This document shows positions 37,067 through 47,679 of a stretch of DNA of 64,000 nucleotides, in pieces. Position 1 is the first letter of the stretch, and the number at the start of each line of letters is the position of its first letter. Location: NCBI GenBank assembly GCA_037576195.1, contig CM075101.1, positions 4,464,001-4,528,000 of the forward strand, in the 5' to 3' direction. Origin of the DNA: Phytoseiulus persimilis (Eukaryota > Arthropoda > Arachnida > Mesostigmata > Phytoseiidae). The position numbers were made by a program, and so were the translations under genes. The notes below the pieces were generated by a model. That model made no database searches. It had not been told where the DNA came from and worked only from the letters and a program-made list of their open reading frames with translations.

Positions 37067-38081
37067 GGCTGACTCGAGCCCGAGCACTTCCGAATTGGTT
37101 TTACTCTCAAAGTCGAGCAGCAATCTTCGAACTAGTCTGGGAATGAGTGTGACTGACTGCCAGTGCGGATGGTGGTCAGATGACTTGTGAGAGAAGAAGC
37201 ACAGGTGGTGACTCCAACGTTACGATCTCGAAACCACTCGTACTCGGCGCCGAAATTCGAAATCGAGCCGTGCGCTTCGATAGCATCCTGAAGTTTGGGT
37301 CGCCCTCAACCTCTTTCCGAGCCATGCATTTTCTTTTCGAAGATCCCATGTATTCCGTGCGCCCCCGCGGATGAGATTTCGGGAAATCAGCACGCCCCCG
37401 CACAAGGCAAATTGCGAAATCCGTTCACCCCCTGAGAACTCTCGCGTTGCTCCTGAAAAGTTCTCTCAAGTCTGTTCAACTTCTCTGAAACATGTGCTGT
37501 CGTAGGAGGAGGGGGGCGGCTATCCAGTTTTTTTTTTCTGAATAGCGGAGGAAGCAGTTCATATTCTCTGCTAGCGCAAACAATCAACGATCCCAGCCAT
37601 TCTGTTGGAGACCTATGAGCTGGGCGGGGAGGCGAACGAAGTATTCCCGAACGCGCTCCGGAATTTCGGTCACGAGGTTCACTATATGTGGAGGCGAAGA
37701 CTGACAAACGGTCGCTTTCGATGAGAGAAACCGAGAAGCATCGATCTCTTTGAGAGCATCGTGGAGCTCCTGGGATCTACAATGGAACTGGTCATCAAAG
37801 CTCCGCATGATTATCGTGATTATTTCAGGCTGTGCAATGAATGGAGCGGCTCCTTCCCCCAAGATAGAAGTCCCTGATATTACGCGGTTCATACTTCAGG
37901 GCTCCCTTGAATTGTGATGAAGAGAAAGCCATCGGGAGACGAATCGCGGAGTTCCACTTGTTCCCAGATGATGGATGACGCGCTTGAGAATCAATTGTCA
38001 CTTTAGGTTGACGTGGCCCAGATTCTTTAAGAACGTTTGTAACGCGAAGCGATCGGGGAGCGGAACTCCAGAAAACGCGAG
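37067..38081. other. Divergent intergenic region ATP6AP2 / Tg1 gene
   Basis: This 1-kb stretch separates two genes transcribed away from each other and should hold both promoters. I see no clear TATA box and no gene. Confidence 0.3.
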
Positions 38082-38560
38082 ATGCGATCTCTGTGCATTC
38101 TCTTGTTGCTGACGGTCTTCTGGTTATCAACGACCGGAAACGAGGATCAGGCAGCGGAAGAAATTATTGAGCACAAAGATCGCCCTGAGCTTCAAGAGTG
38201 TCGTGAAACAAACAAGGGGAAGTGGTGCACGTGTAGGAAGCTCCTCAAGTTTGTCGAAAAGAAAATCGGGAAGGTGCTTGGAATCTACATCCCACAGGTG
38301 GGTCACAGGTTATAAGCAACGAGCCGACTACAGCCATCGCTTCAAGTGCATTGGCTTCCCCGAAATATTCTCATTCATAAGTGTTTAGAGATCGTTTGCA
38401 GTGCGGCCGCTTCAAACCAAAACTATTCCAACCGAAGCAATGCAGTGGGGCGAGGTGTTGGTGTGCTAGCCCTAGAAGCGGGCGAATGGTTAAGGGCACC
38501 CTTCGTGAAGACTCCGAAATGGTCCACGTCAGCTGTTATCCACCTCACGACAATAAATAG
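38082..38560 (+). CDS. Small secreted thyroglobulin type-1 domain protein
   Basis: Exon 1 (38082-38297) encodes a signal peptide, MRSLCILLLLTVFWLSTTG, an acidic stretch, and CRKLLKFVEKKIGKVLGIYIPQ. It ends in phase 0 at CAG|gtgggt. Exon 2 (38402-38560) follows acceptor tttgcag with CGRFKPKLFQPKQC, SGARCWC, SGRMVKGT and a last Cys, then TAG. Joined, the protein has 124 residues. Across the splice it shows the thyroglobulin type-1 pattern C...YIPQC...FxPxQC...CWC...G...GT...C with all six cysteines, plus extra cysteines before it. Such domains occur in secreted inhibitors of cysteine proteases and in matrix proteins. A role as a thyropin-like inhibitor is inference. An AATAAA overlaps the stop codon. 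Confidence 0.8.
38552..38557 (+). promoter_or_regulatory. Poly(A) signal overlapping the stop codon of the Tg1 gene
   Basis: AATAAA at 38552-38557 immediately precedes the TAG at 38558-38560, implying a very short 3'UTR if it is used. Confidence 0.4.
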
Positions 38561-39079
38561 AAACATTTATATCAGAACGCAACGAGTGATCAGCTGATAT
38601 TTATTGGGACCTCCCAGAATCAGAGCATCGCATACCTAAAAGGAGATGATGAGGTCTGTTTCGTGGAGCAATCGTTCCAAGCTATTCTGGTGACTCACCG
38701 GTGATTGTACAACTCACACCTTGTTGTTTCAAAAACTAGCAGCTCTGTCATGCCCTGCAAAATAATTCCTATTTCCGCTAAACACAATACCCTTCGATCA
38801 AACACTTCCAAAAGTCAGCAAGGTTGATGAAGAATTTAACAACAATGACTCGACGATGTCCTCCCATTTTGATTCATTATTCAATATGTTTCTTCGTTTG
38901 TTTATCTCTCCTTCCGCTCGCCTGCAGATTCCCTCTTGCAAAATGTGTATCTGCGACCACCATAGACTTCCAAGGAGAGCCTCCATCATCACTCACTTAA
39001 TGTACTTATTTCACTATTTTCATTTCTGAATATAATTGCTGCCGTTCAAAGACAGACCGATGCAAGGTTCGCGATGGCT

Positions 39080-41933
39080 TCAAATGTTCAGCAGACTGGA
39101 CGCGTAGGCCATGGGCCGGATGTTCGGATGAGGCTGGAAAAGAAGCGTTCGAGTGAGAATACGTCCACGCTCACCACCGCGGCAATCCGATTCCCCTTCC
39201 CAGCCGAGAGCTAGACAACTGCAGCTTCTCTGAAGGCGCTCTACATACCACGGCGTCGTAGACTGTATATTTTGGAGTGAGATCGTCACCCGTGATGTTG
39301 ATGAAGGCACCTTTGTTGCCCATCTGATCGCAATAGTTGGGAGCCGAGAAGACGGTTATGCACTTCCCGCCGTGAACTACTTCGTAGCCCTGCAGCTTGA
39401 CTTCATGAGATCTCACAACGTACTCCAGATTGTTCTTCTTCAAGAAACGCTCCGTAACGTCGGGTCCGAACTGCACGCCGACTCCGCGTTTCGATGGAGA
39501 TCGACCTCGGCATGACATCGGGTCAGACCACAGCAGATCGCACATGATACCTGAGAAGATTTTTCATCTCAGTTTGCTTAAGCTGCATGGTGATAGCAAT
39601 CACGAGGAGGTCGAGAGGGAACATGGAAGTGACCTCCGAGCCACCAGTAGCCTATGCTTCAACTCTTTTCTGTGGGTTTCGAACTTGCCATTTTCTGGAG
39701 GCTCCCTGAAACGATCGGTTTTTCGAATGTCTTCAAGAGTGACGTCGTCATCGGAGAAGAGACCTCCATGAGTGACGAATATTTTTTTGTTGATGACGTG
39801 TGCTAGGGGTATACAACAGAACACTTCGGTGAAAAGCTGAGCCATGTGTTCGGTGTACTTGGAACGAACTTCACCCTCGAAGCCATACATCCGATTCATG
39901 GTATGGCTCTCATGGTTTCCTGCATGCGGGAGATGGAGAGGGTGGTTAGACTTGGCTTCTAGCTTTCGAGCGCTGGGGTTCGACAGCTGTCGGCGCGGTG
40001 AAGGGATTCGGATTTACTCATCGGGGCGACTCACCTCGCGACATGTAAAAGTGATTCGGGTAGAGGAGTTTGAAACCGAACAGAACGAGAATGCATTCAA
40101 CAGAGAAAGAACCTCTGTCAACGAAATCCCCGTTGAAAAGGTAGGGATTCGTTTCTGAGGGCATTCCATTCAACTTGAAGATATTCAACAGATCATAAAA
40201 CTGTCCATGGATATCGCCGCAGATTGTGAACTTCTGTCCCTGCAAGAGTCATGGAGGAAATTGCTGAATTATCGTCTTCAGCTGGATCTGGACGTATTCA
40301 CGACGAGCGCAATTATTCGTCAACTTGGCTCGGTCATTTGATTCCGTTCGCGTACTCACATCAGGCACTTCGATGTCGACAAGCGTGGGTTGATTCTCAA
40401 AGATTGTTTTTGCCTCGAGCAGAATTTGATAAGCGTACTTCCGATGGAGTTTACCGCATTTGGATAGCTTGTCGATGAGCTCCTCCATGAATTCAACAGT
40501 GATACCGTCATCGCTCAGGCAAGGTCCGTCGTAATCATCATCGATGCTCATAGAGTCGAGATCTAGAGCGTCAGCGACACTCTTCTTCACATCATCGACT
40601 CGGATGGCGTTCTCAAAAGCCAGGCGTTGTACAATTCTCCTGCATTCGAGGAAACGCTTCTTCGCGTCCTGATCATTGGGGCACGCGTTGGTCACCTGAA
40701 AATCAATAATTCCGTCAGGAATCTGTTCCAGCTCCGATTCGGAACTGCCTCATCGGAGTCAGTCTCGGGGGATATCAATGAACCGCTGCATGGATCCTAT
40801 ATTTGAACTTACTGCTTCGAAATCTCTCAGGGCGAATCTGAATTTGCCTAGCGACATATAGGCTTGCGCGCGTCTGTAATAACCCTTGACATACTTGCGA
40901 TCCAGCAGTATCGCTTCTGTGGCATCTCTCAACGCGTAACCAAAACATTCTAGTTTCAAGTATGCAAAGCTCCGGTTCCCGTAAAGAACAGCAGTCGGCT
41001 CCAAATCGATTGCGTCGCTGTACAACTGAACGGCTTCTTCATAGCGCTGCTCTGGAATCAAATCATGGGGACCTCAGTTTTTCTCTGGTATTCTCTACGA
41101 ACAAGACTCCGCGACTTTATGAGCACGGCGATCTTGGAATCGGTTCCATGGCACGAATCGAAAGAGACTCAAGAAATTCGATCGGAGTTAGAAACGTACG
41201 AATTTCGAATCGGGCGATACAATGGGAAAGAACGAGCATGTGCAGCGTCGAGAAACTAGTTACGTATCGATCCTCCGCAAACGTGAATGCCAGCACGCTC
41301 AGATATCGTTCAAATGTCGAAATATTTCGTTGCTCCCCCTTGATAATCAACAGATAGCAGGTCCAGGAAACTCGATATTGAGAAGCTCTTATCGTAGCTC
41401 ATGGGGAAGCTTGCCAGAAATCCTGGTCCCCAAGATGGTTTCCTTGAGAGATCTCGGCTACCCGCAGAACCGGAACATCAGGTCTATGGAATATCATTGC
41501 TGATTATGTTCCCGGATAACGATGATCGACCAAATGGTGTTTTTCCGTCCAGCTATCGGAACACACTGATCATGCGGCCGTATACCGGACGCATCTTCAA
41601 ATCCGTTCGATACGGCACCACCGAAGACTCGGAACGTTAGCAAGCGCTTCAGCTGGATATCTGGCTCACAATTGTGTGGGATCTCAACGGGAAAAATTTG
41701 AGCTCCGTAAGGCGAAGAAATCTCGCGCAAGGCGGCATGGTTGCTTCTTTCTAATCGACCGGCATGGTACACAGACTACCAGCAGTCGTTCCGAGCACTT
41801 CTTGAAAACGTGTCGGAAATCACTGAAATCTATCGCATGACTCGGTCGCAGACCAATACCGCTTACCTTTGAACTTGGCATTGGCTTTTTCTTTAAGCTC
41901 AAACGCCTGTGATTCGCCGGCTTCCTCGGTCAT
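39080..41933 (-). CDS. PPP5C: Ser/Thr protein phosphatase 5 (TPR plus PPP catalytic domain)
   Basis: Seven exons join in phase: 41933-41867, 41051-40813, 40695-40360, 40239-40035, 39919-39689, 39550-39249 and 39133-39080, giving 477 residues (family about 500). Exons 1-3 hold TPR repeats ([34 protein letters not shown]) that bind HSP90 and inhibit the enzyme. Exons 4-6 hold the PPP signatures [24 protein letters not shown] (split by an intron), [20 protein letters not shown] and [16 protein letters not shown]. All metal and phosphate ligands are present. The tail [17 protein letters not shown] matches the family's autoinhibitory C-terminus. The intron after exon 5 starts with GC (AATG|gcaagt), and phase proves it. 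It acts in cytosol and nucleus on HSP90 clients. Confidence 0.96.
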
Positions 41934-42964
41934 CGTTGTTGCACTGACTGACTGTGATTGTTTTTGTTGTGAATTCGGCGACACTAGCCGAGAGCACACG
42001 ACGACGGCGAGCGAGAGCGGCGGCCAGAGAGCTAATGAATGCACCAGCTACTAATTTTGTCCTGTTTAGAGGCTGTCCGCGGTTTGGGTCCGATTCGACT
42101 TCTTGCCCTCTCTTCCAAAGTTGATGTAAATTGACAACTTCGTCAACCCCGTTAGAAGTGAACCGATCGCGAGCTCCTTGACTAGACGAATTATCACTGG
42201 GAGCTCGTCCTCTTGGTTCTTGGTTCCCTCTTCTGTTCGCTCACCCACACTCCGCAGCAGTGCTTCCGTAAACGAATAAAATGTGCGCGATGTTTTCCAG
42301 GAGGAAACAATAATAATGAGTTGGGGCTTCTCGACAGGCGATGGGAGAACAACACTATCCACGGCAGGATACGGAGCAGAAAGCGATGGCAGTGAACCCA
42401 GTAACAACAGCAGCAGCGGACAGCGGTGTCTTGGCGGTTTGTGGCGACGGCAGCCGTGGCAGCAGCGGCAGCATCTGCAGCAGCACTTCTTTGCGTTGGA
42501 AGCAGTAGCGAGAAGAAGTAGCAATGATCGAACGAACGGATTACACCTCCACCACCACCCAATGAGTTTGTTTCTCTATCAGAGAGTGGAGTCCGTCTGT
42601 CGATCCGAGCGCCGGCGTTGTACGAGGAGTCGGGGAGTGAGAGAGCCTTTCCTCGGCGGCAGGCTTCCCGCGGCAGACGAGCGAGCTGAGACGCAGCTCC
42701 GGGCGGTTGTCTGCTCGAGATTGGATCCGCGCGCGGGCTCCTTTCCTGACAAGGCGGCGAACGACAGAACTGAGCTGCCGCCCGTGCTCCTCATGTTCGA
42801 TCTTCTGGCGCAAAACTTGAGATAGAGTCTGAAAGTGGATTTATCGGAATGGGATGAATGGATGGGTTTTCGGGGTTGCTTCCCAGCGCCTCGGCAGACT
42901 CGCTCGATTCTCAGAGGAGCGCTGCAGACCACGATACATCGAACTCGGGGTTTTCCGTGTTCAG
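41934..42964. other. GC-rich region upstream of PP5
   Basis: It contains a CAG/CTG-rich imperfect repeat at about 42395-42490 and keeps several frames open on both strands. I read it as promoter and leader sequence, perhaps shared with the small plus-strand exons that follow. No coding claim is made. Confidence 0.35.
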
Positions 42965-43206
42965 AGGACTGTTTCCGTAGGCGATTCGAAATTGAAGAAG
43001 AACGAACTGCTCAAGCTCTATGCAAGACAAGCTCTGAAGCCGCCGAAGGTGAACTTTCAAGAGTCTCGGTAGAAGACCGCCTGCAGCATGCTTATTGTTA
43101 AGAGATATCGCGAAACTTTCAGAGGAGAGACAGGCTTAAGCTCGAGTGGAACCACAATGCCGGTTTCGGAAGAATTTACGTGGTTCAGCTCTTTTACGCT
43201 CTCTGA
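42965..43206 (+). CDS. Candidate two-exon end of a small gene
   Basis: After a very good acceptor (ttttccgtgttcag) an exon 42965-43048 encodes RTVSVGDSKLKKNELLKLYA and ends at AAG|gtgaac in phase 0. An exon 43123-43206 after cgaaactttcag continues with RRDRLKLEWNHNAGFGRIYV and stops at TGA. The first exon weakly recalls the metazoan ashwin family, which has a helix of similar spacing. I would not name it on that. Upstream exons were not found. Confidence 0.3.
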
Positions 43207-43879
43207 CGTCTTGGTCGCAACTTTCACTAGGTGTCTTCGATCTCGAGTGACTTCTCTCTGCTGTGTTTGTACTCTGAGGCTTCGATGTGTTAGCTTTTAT
43301 ATGATTGTGCCCTCCATCCATTTTTGAGTCCCCAACTTCGTCGGTTTGAGTGTGGGAGCTCCACTGCGCCGGCATTTTTCCTTTAGGCTCCCACCGCGAC
43401 TAAGTCGCTGAAATGGCCTAGTAAGCGATCGCCAGAAAGGCGGTGGAATGGGAGAAGGGTTCCGCAGAGCGCCCCGGAGAACGAGAAAACTAGCCGGCTA
43501 CGGCCCGTCGTTAACGCGACGTCACTCTCTGTGCCGGCGGGTTCTCTTAACTCGCCTCGACGCGGTGGGAGCCTAAGAGAACACTACCGGTTCCTGTGAG
43601 CTGGGAGACCCGTTCGCATTCTCCTGGGCAGAAACAGTTGTCCTGGAGATGTTCCTACGAGCTTCCTTTGCGGGGTGTCGTTGTATGCTAGTAGCCCTTT
43701 TCTCCACACCTGATCCACTATGTCCGAGCGTTGAATGATTTTACGATGTTACGAAGTTACGTCTCAATTTTTTTATTGTGAGTAGCTCGAAGCCTCCTCC
43801 ATTTGGGGGTCACTTTAGATAGTTTCTAGCTGCCACAGAAGAGCAAATACAGGCCGCGGGAGCAGATATAGAGTTGTAG

Positions 43880-44400
43880 TGAGCATCCCCCTTGAATGGG
43901 CACTTGTTCGTATCGAGGACGCTCATCCCGGAAGAGATGGTTTTGTTCGTGTGTATTCCGTGAGGTTCAGCAATGGCCGTATCTCCCGCCGCGCAGCGCG
44001 ATTGTTGTATCCACTGGAGGCTCATGAGGCAGAGACAGAGACCCCGTCTTCCCCGCCAGCTGATGAACCGCCGAAGTCTTTGGCTCTCGATAAGAGGGGG
44101 GAGGGGTGTTAAATATTGGAAAGGCGACACGTGAATTCATCGCAATCCGAATCACACGCCGCTTCGACGCTAACCATTTTCTGAAACAAAAAACCTGACA
44201 CATGCAGTAAGGGTGTGTGCGGAAGAAGATAGAAAAGTACCCGTTTTGCTTGCAAGAAAATTTGGTCGAAACCGTCGACCAAGGGCGCGACGGAATTCTC
44301 AACATCAGATGCAACAGTCGGACAGTCCCTACTCAAAGGACTTCGGGAAGAAATCTCCCACGCAGGACTAAAGTTTCCTGATGTACCAGGAACGGAGAGG
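43880..44400 (+). mobile_element. BEL/Pao LTR retrotransposon fossil, 3' end
   Basis: About 75 codons (from roughly 43880 to 44109) match the very C-terminal end of BEL/Pao polyproteins: a segment around HPGRDGFVRVYSVRFSNGR and a closing LLYPLE. They are followed by a purine-rich tract (polypurine-like) and then TGTTA, which looks like the start of the 3' LTR. The rest of the polyprotein and the 5' LTR are absent. This is an old, broken fragment; its right border is not determined. Confidence 0.6.
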
Positions 44401-46423
44401 CATTCTGACGCCCCTAGCGATGTGATGCCCGGGACGGTAAGCTTGACACGGCACTCGCCGAAATCCTGCTATCGGTAGTCATGGGCTCCATGGCTGAAAT
44501 CCCTTCATGCAGTGATTCCGATCACGGAGACGCTCAAGAAAATAGAGCGCTTGATGTCCAAATGAATGCACGAGGCTGCTGTTGGTACACTCAAGGATTG
44601 TCCCTCTACTGGCGAAGCGCGAATCGCGGTTGATGCCAGGACGGCTTCGATACATGATGTGACTCGAAACTTTCGGCTCCTACAGGAGAAGACCCTCCAC
44701 CAGATATTCCCGTGGACGCTCTGATGAGCCCCGCATAGTTGACAGGGACTCACGGAGGACGATTTGGAATTTGATTGATGCGCTTGGGAACTTGAAAAAT
44801 TGAACTCTTCTGTTTTCGGCTGAACCTCTCAGCCAGCCCTCAGAAGTGTCCCGGAATCACCTTTCGGTATTGCTTCAGTAACACTCCCTATCGCCTCGCA
44901 AATCCCATTGCGGGCGGTGGGCTTGGGTCTTAAGATGGTTCAGATTTAAAACAGAAAAATGGAACTGACCCTCTTCCGCCGGTGGGTCAGGGCGGGAGAA
45001 CTCTTTTGATATTCATATGTCACGAAGAGAGAGAGGGTGGAAGTCAGAGGGTTCCAAGAAAAGATTGCTGATTTCTTTGTACCAAGGATATGCACTGGCG
45101 CCCTCTGTGGCGGGTGGGCTCACGAGGGAGGAGGTGTGGGAAATTCAACGGGTCGCAAACCTGGCGAGGGCGGACCTGAAGACGCTCGACAAGTATGAGA
45201 CAGCGTTTGCACTCGATGAAAGAACTGGAAGTTATCGAAAGCTCTTGAGGAGCGAGGATTCACTCCATCGAGCATGACTTCTTGGTTGTCGAGCGAACCG
45301 ATCAATGGGATCCGGTCAATCGTTGAAAGCTCGAGCATTGCGCTGCCTAAAACTCTTCGAGTAGTACTCTTTGAGAAGAACGCGAAAATCCATTCCATCG
45401 TGTTCATCCTCGAGAATTAGAGGGGGGGGGGGTTGACACCTTGAATTCCTCTCTTTTTCTGATGCGAAGCTTCGGAACGACGCCCGAAAAGCACGGACAA
45501 CATTTAAAGACTCAAATTTCACGTTCGCTCTCCGCCGCTTGCCCGCTGTGGTATTCCCAAGATACGCTTCACGAGGTCCGTGAACATACCTACTGTGTCA
45601 TCCCCTGCGCATCATCCTGTGTGGTCTGAAGCGTCATGCAGAACGAACCAACCTTGCAGAGATTGAACCAAGCTGAGGTCCCCATCTAATCACTACCTTG
45701 AAGCAAAATACAGCACGATCATTTGACCCTAATGTAATTCGTGTGTCATTGCGAACATTGAGCCACCCCCCCCCCCCCTCCTCCATGCCCAGGCCACCAT
45801 TCGAGAGCGATTCTCTCTCTATGGTTCCTTCGATCGTTCTGAATTATTCTGCTTTCGTTCCAGCTCGTTCGGGGTTGAGAAAGACACGACAACGTCACAG
45901 CTGGGGATGCCAACGATGGCGATGTTACCCACCAATTCGAGATCGCGTCTCCTCCACGACTCCCCTTGGGTGCAAATGATAAGGGACGATGCTGTGAACC
46001 TAGGGGGTCTTCTAGCCAGGAACCAGACTGAGGGACGTCGCAGAATTATGCTCGGAGAGACGGGTATCCTTCTACCTGAGGCAAAAATGTGAATATCGCA
46101 TCCTTTAACTGAATCCTGTTGTATCCTCTGATCGAACCATAAAGTTTGAAGGATGCTTCCCCGAATCCACGCGCGGTCCGCCGCCGCGACGATTCCCCGA
46201 GTCTGTGGTATGATCGAAATCGCTCCCTGTGTCGGCGTGCTTCCGTCGCCTCAAGTCACCCAAATTCAATCTGCGGTGGCCAAACAGACTACAACCTGTT
46301 CCTCTTATCTTCCATCTCGATACACATATAGACGCGCATCCAGGCGGTCCACGACCTGACCGCTCCCGTTTGTTTGTTCCAGCTACGCATTCTCGATGTC
46401 AGCGAAGACATGGGTCATTGATA
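44401..46423. other. No supported gene
   Basis: I see only short, unassigned open stretches here (for example 45110-45277 plus, 45120-45520 minus) and two homopolymer runs: G at about 45421 and C at about 45768. Confidence 0.3.
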
Positions 46424-47679
46424 GGGACGCCATATGAGCGGACATTTTTTCCGCATAGAGCGGGCACGTCATCCGAGGCATAAACGGACATTGGAAGCGG
46501 ACATTCCTTATTTTCGCGATTTGAGCATGCCCTTTCAGTACACGACGAGTTTTATCATCTGGGATTTCGGGCAGTGATGTATGGAATTATGGAAGCGAGG
46601 CGATTCCATTGTCATACACACAGAGCTGCTGATGGAGTGATCGATGAATATTCTCCATCGTTTTAAGTTGTCGACAGGGAAACTGCGAAGCATATTTGAC
46701 TTCCTTGCAGGCGACAGAGACACCTTGAAGCGAGAATCTCTTCACGGACGATGTTCTTTCTTTTATTTCGATTAGTTAATGTTACCTCGCATCATGCTGA
46801 TCTGGAGAGGAGGTCAGATTATCCGTGGGGATGTTTTTCAACGGAGTAAAAATCTCTCGATTTCGGCATTGCGGGAAACTGCATGACGGAAGGTTCGAGA
46901 GTCACCTGGAATCGGGGCTATTCGAGTGAATTTGCTCCAATCAGGCGGGGAAGTCTGCCCTCGTTCGGCACTTGATCGGAAGTAAGATGGATAGCCGCTC
47001 ATTCATGGATCTCGACCGTGGTTCAAGCCACTATGAATTCCAGCAACTCCTCTCGCAGAGCAGGCGGAAAACATGTGTAGAGCATGTGAATTCAGGTGGA
47101 TCACAGATGAAGTTTGTCGATTCTTTTCAGGGAGAGCAATGATCAGAGGTGAGAACCTGGCGAACCGAGCAACGAGTTTCGTAACATAGAGATTTGGTTT
47201 CGCACCGATCTTCGCGCGGTCTTCTCCTCGTTACCGCGGAATCACCGTTTCATTACCAGATCTTCCCGAAATCGAGAGCTCCCGACGGCATATGATTTCG
47301 CTTCCCAATAGGAAGCACAAAGTCGAAGATGTATGAAGCCTCCCTTTCCAGAACCCATAGTTCCCTAACCGAGTCCTGGTCATTCCCATCTACTGCCCCT
47401 CCATTTGATCCGAGGTCCCGGAGGGAAACACAAGAGTTTGTCCCCGACTACGGAAATATCATATTATCTATATATTATGAAGCGCAGTTGACGAACGGCT
47501 AAACTGTCTCTCTGGCTGAATCAACGCCCCTCGGGGTTCAGAACAGCGCTCTCTTCCCCATGAAGTGCCTGCAAACTCAACGATTACTGTCGATCGCGAA
47601 GAAAACGGACATTTGCCCTGAAAAGTTCAAAAGCGGACAAAGCGGACGGACAAGGACATGTCCGCTCATATGGCGTCCC
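46424..47679. mobile_element. TA-flanked nonautonomous DNA transposon with subterminal GCGGACAT repeats
   Basis: The inverted ends GGGACGCCATATGAGCGGAC(AT) are identical over 22 bp on both sides and lie next to TA on each side; the element is 1256 bp. Inside each end are several more copies of AGCGGACA/AACGGACAT (about 46438-46505 and 47605-47665), as expected of transposase binding sites. No transposase frame was recognised. The TA target suggests the wider Tc1/mariner group, but other TA-using superfamilies are possible. Confidence 0.75.

Noticed and set aside
38082-38315. Exon 1 alone read as a cationic antimicrobial-type peptide
   Set aside because: Splicing to 38402 completes a thyroglobulin type-1 domain, which explains the cysteines and basic helix better.
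42283-42825. 180-codon plus-strand ORF upstream of PP5, Gln/Ser-rich
   Set aside because: It arises from a GC-rich CAG-like region with several frames open and lacks a usable donor before its stop.
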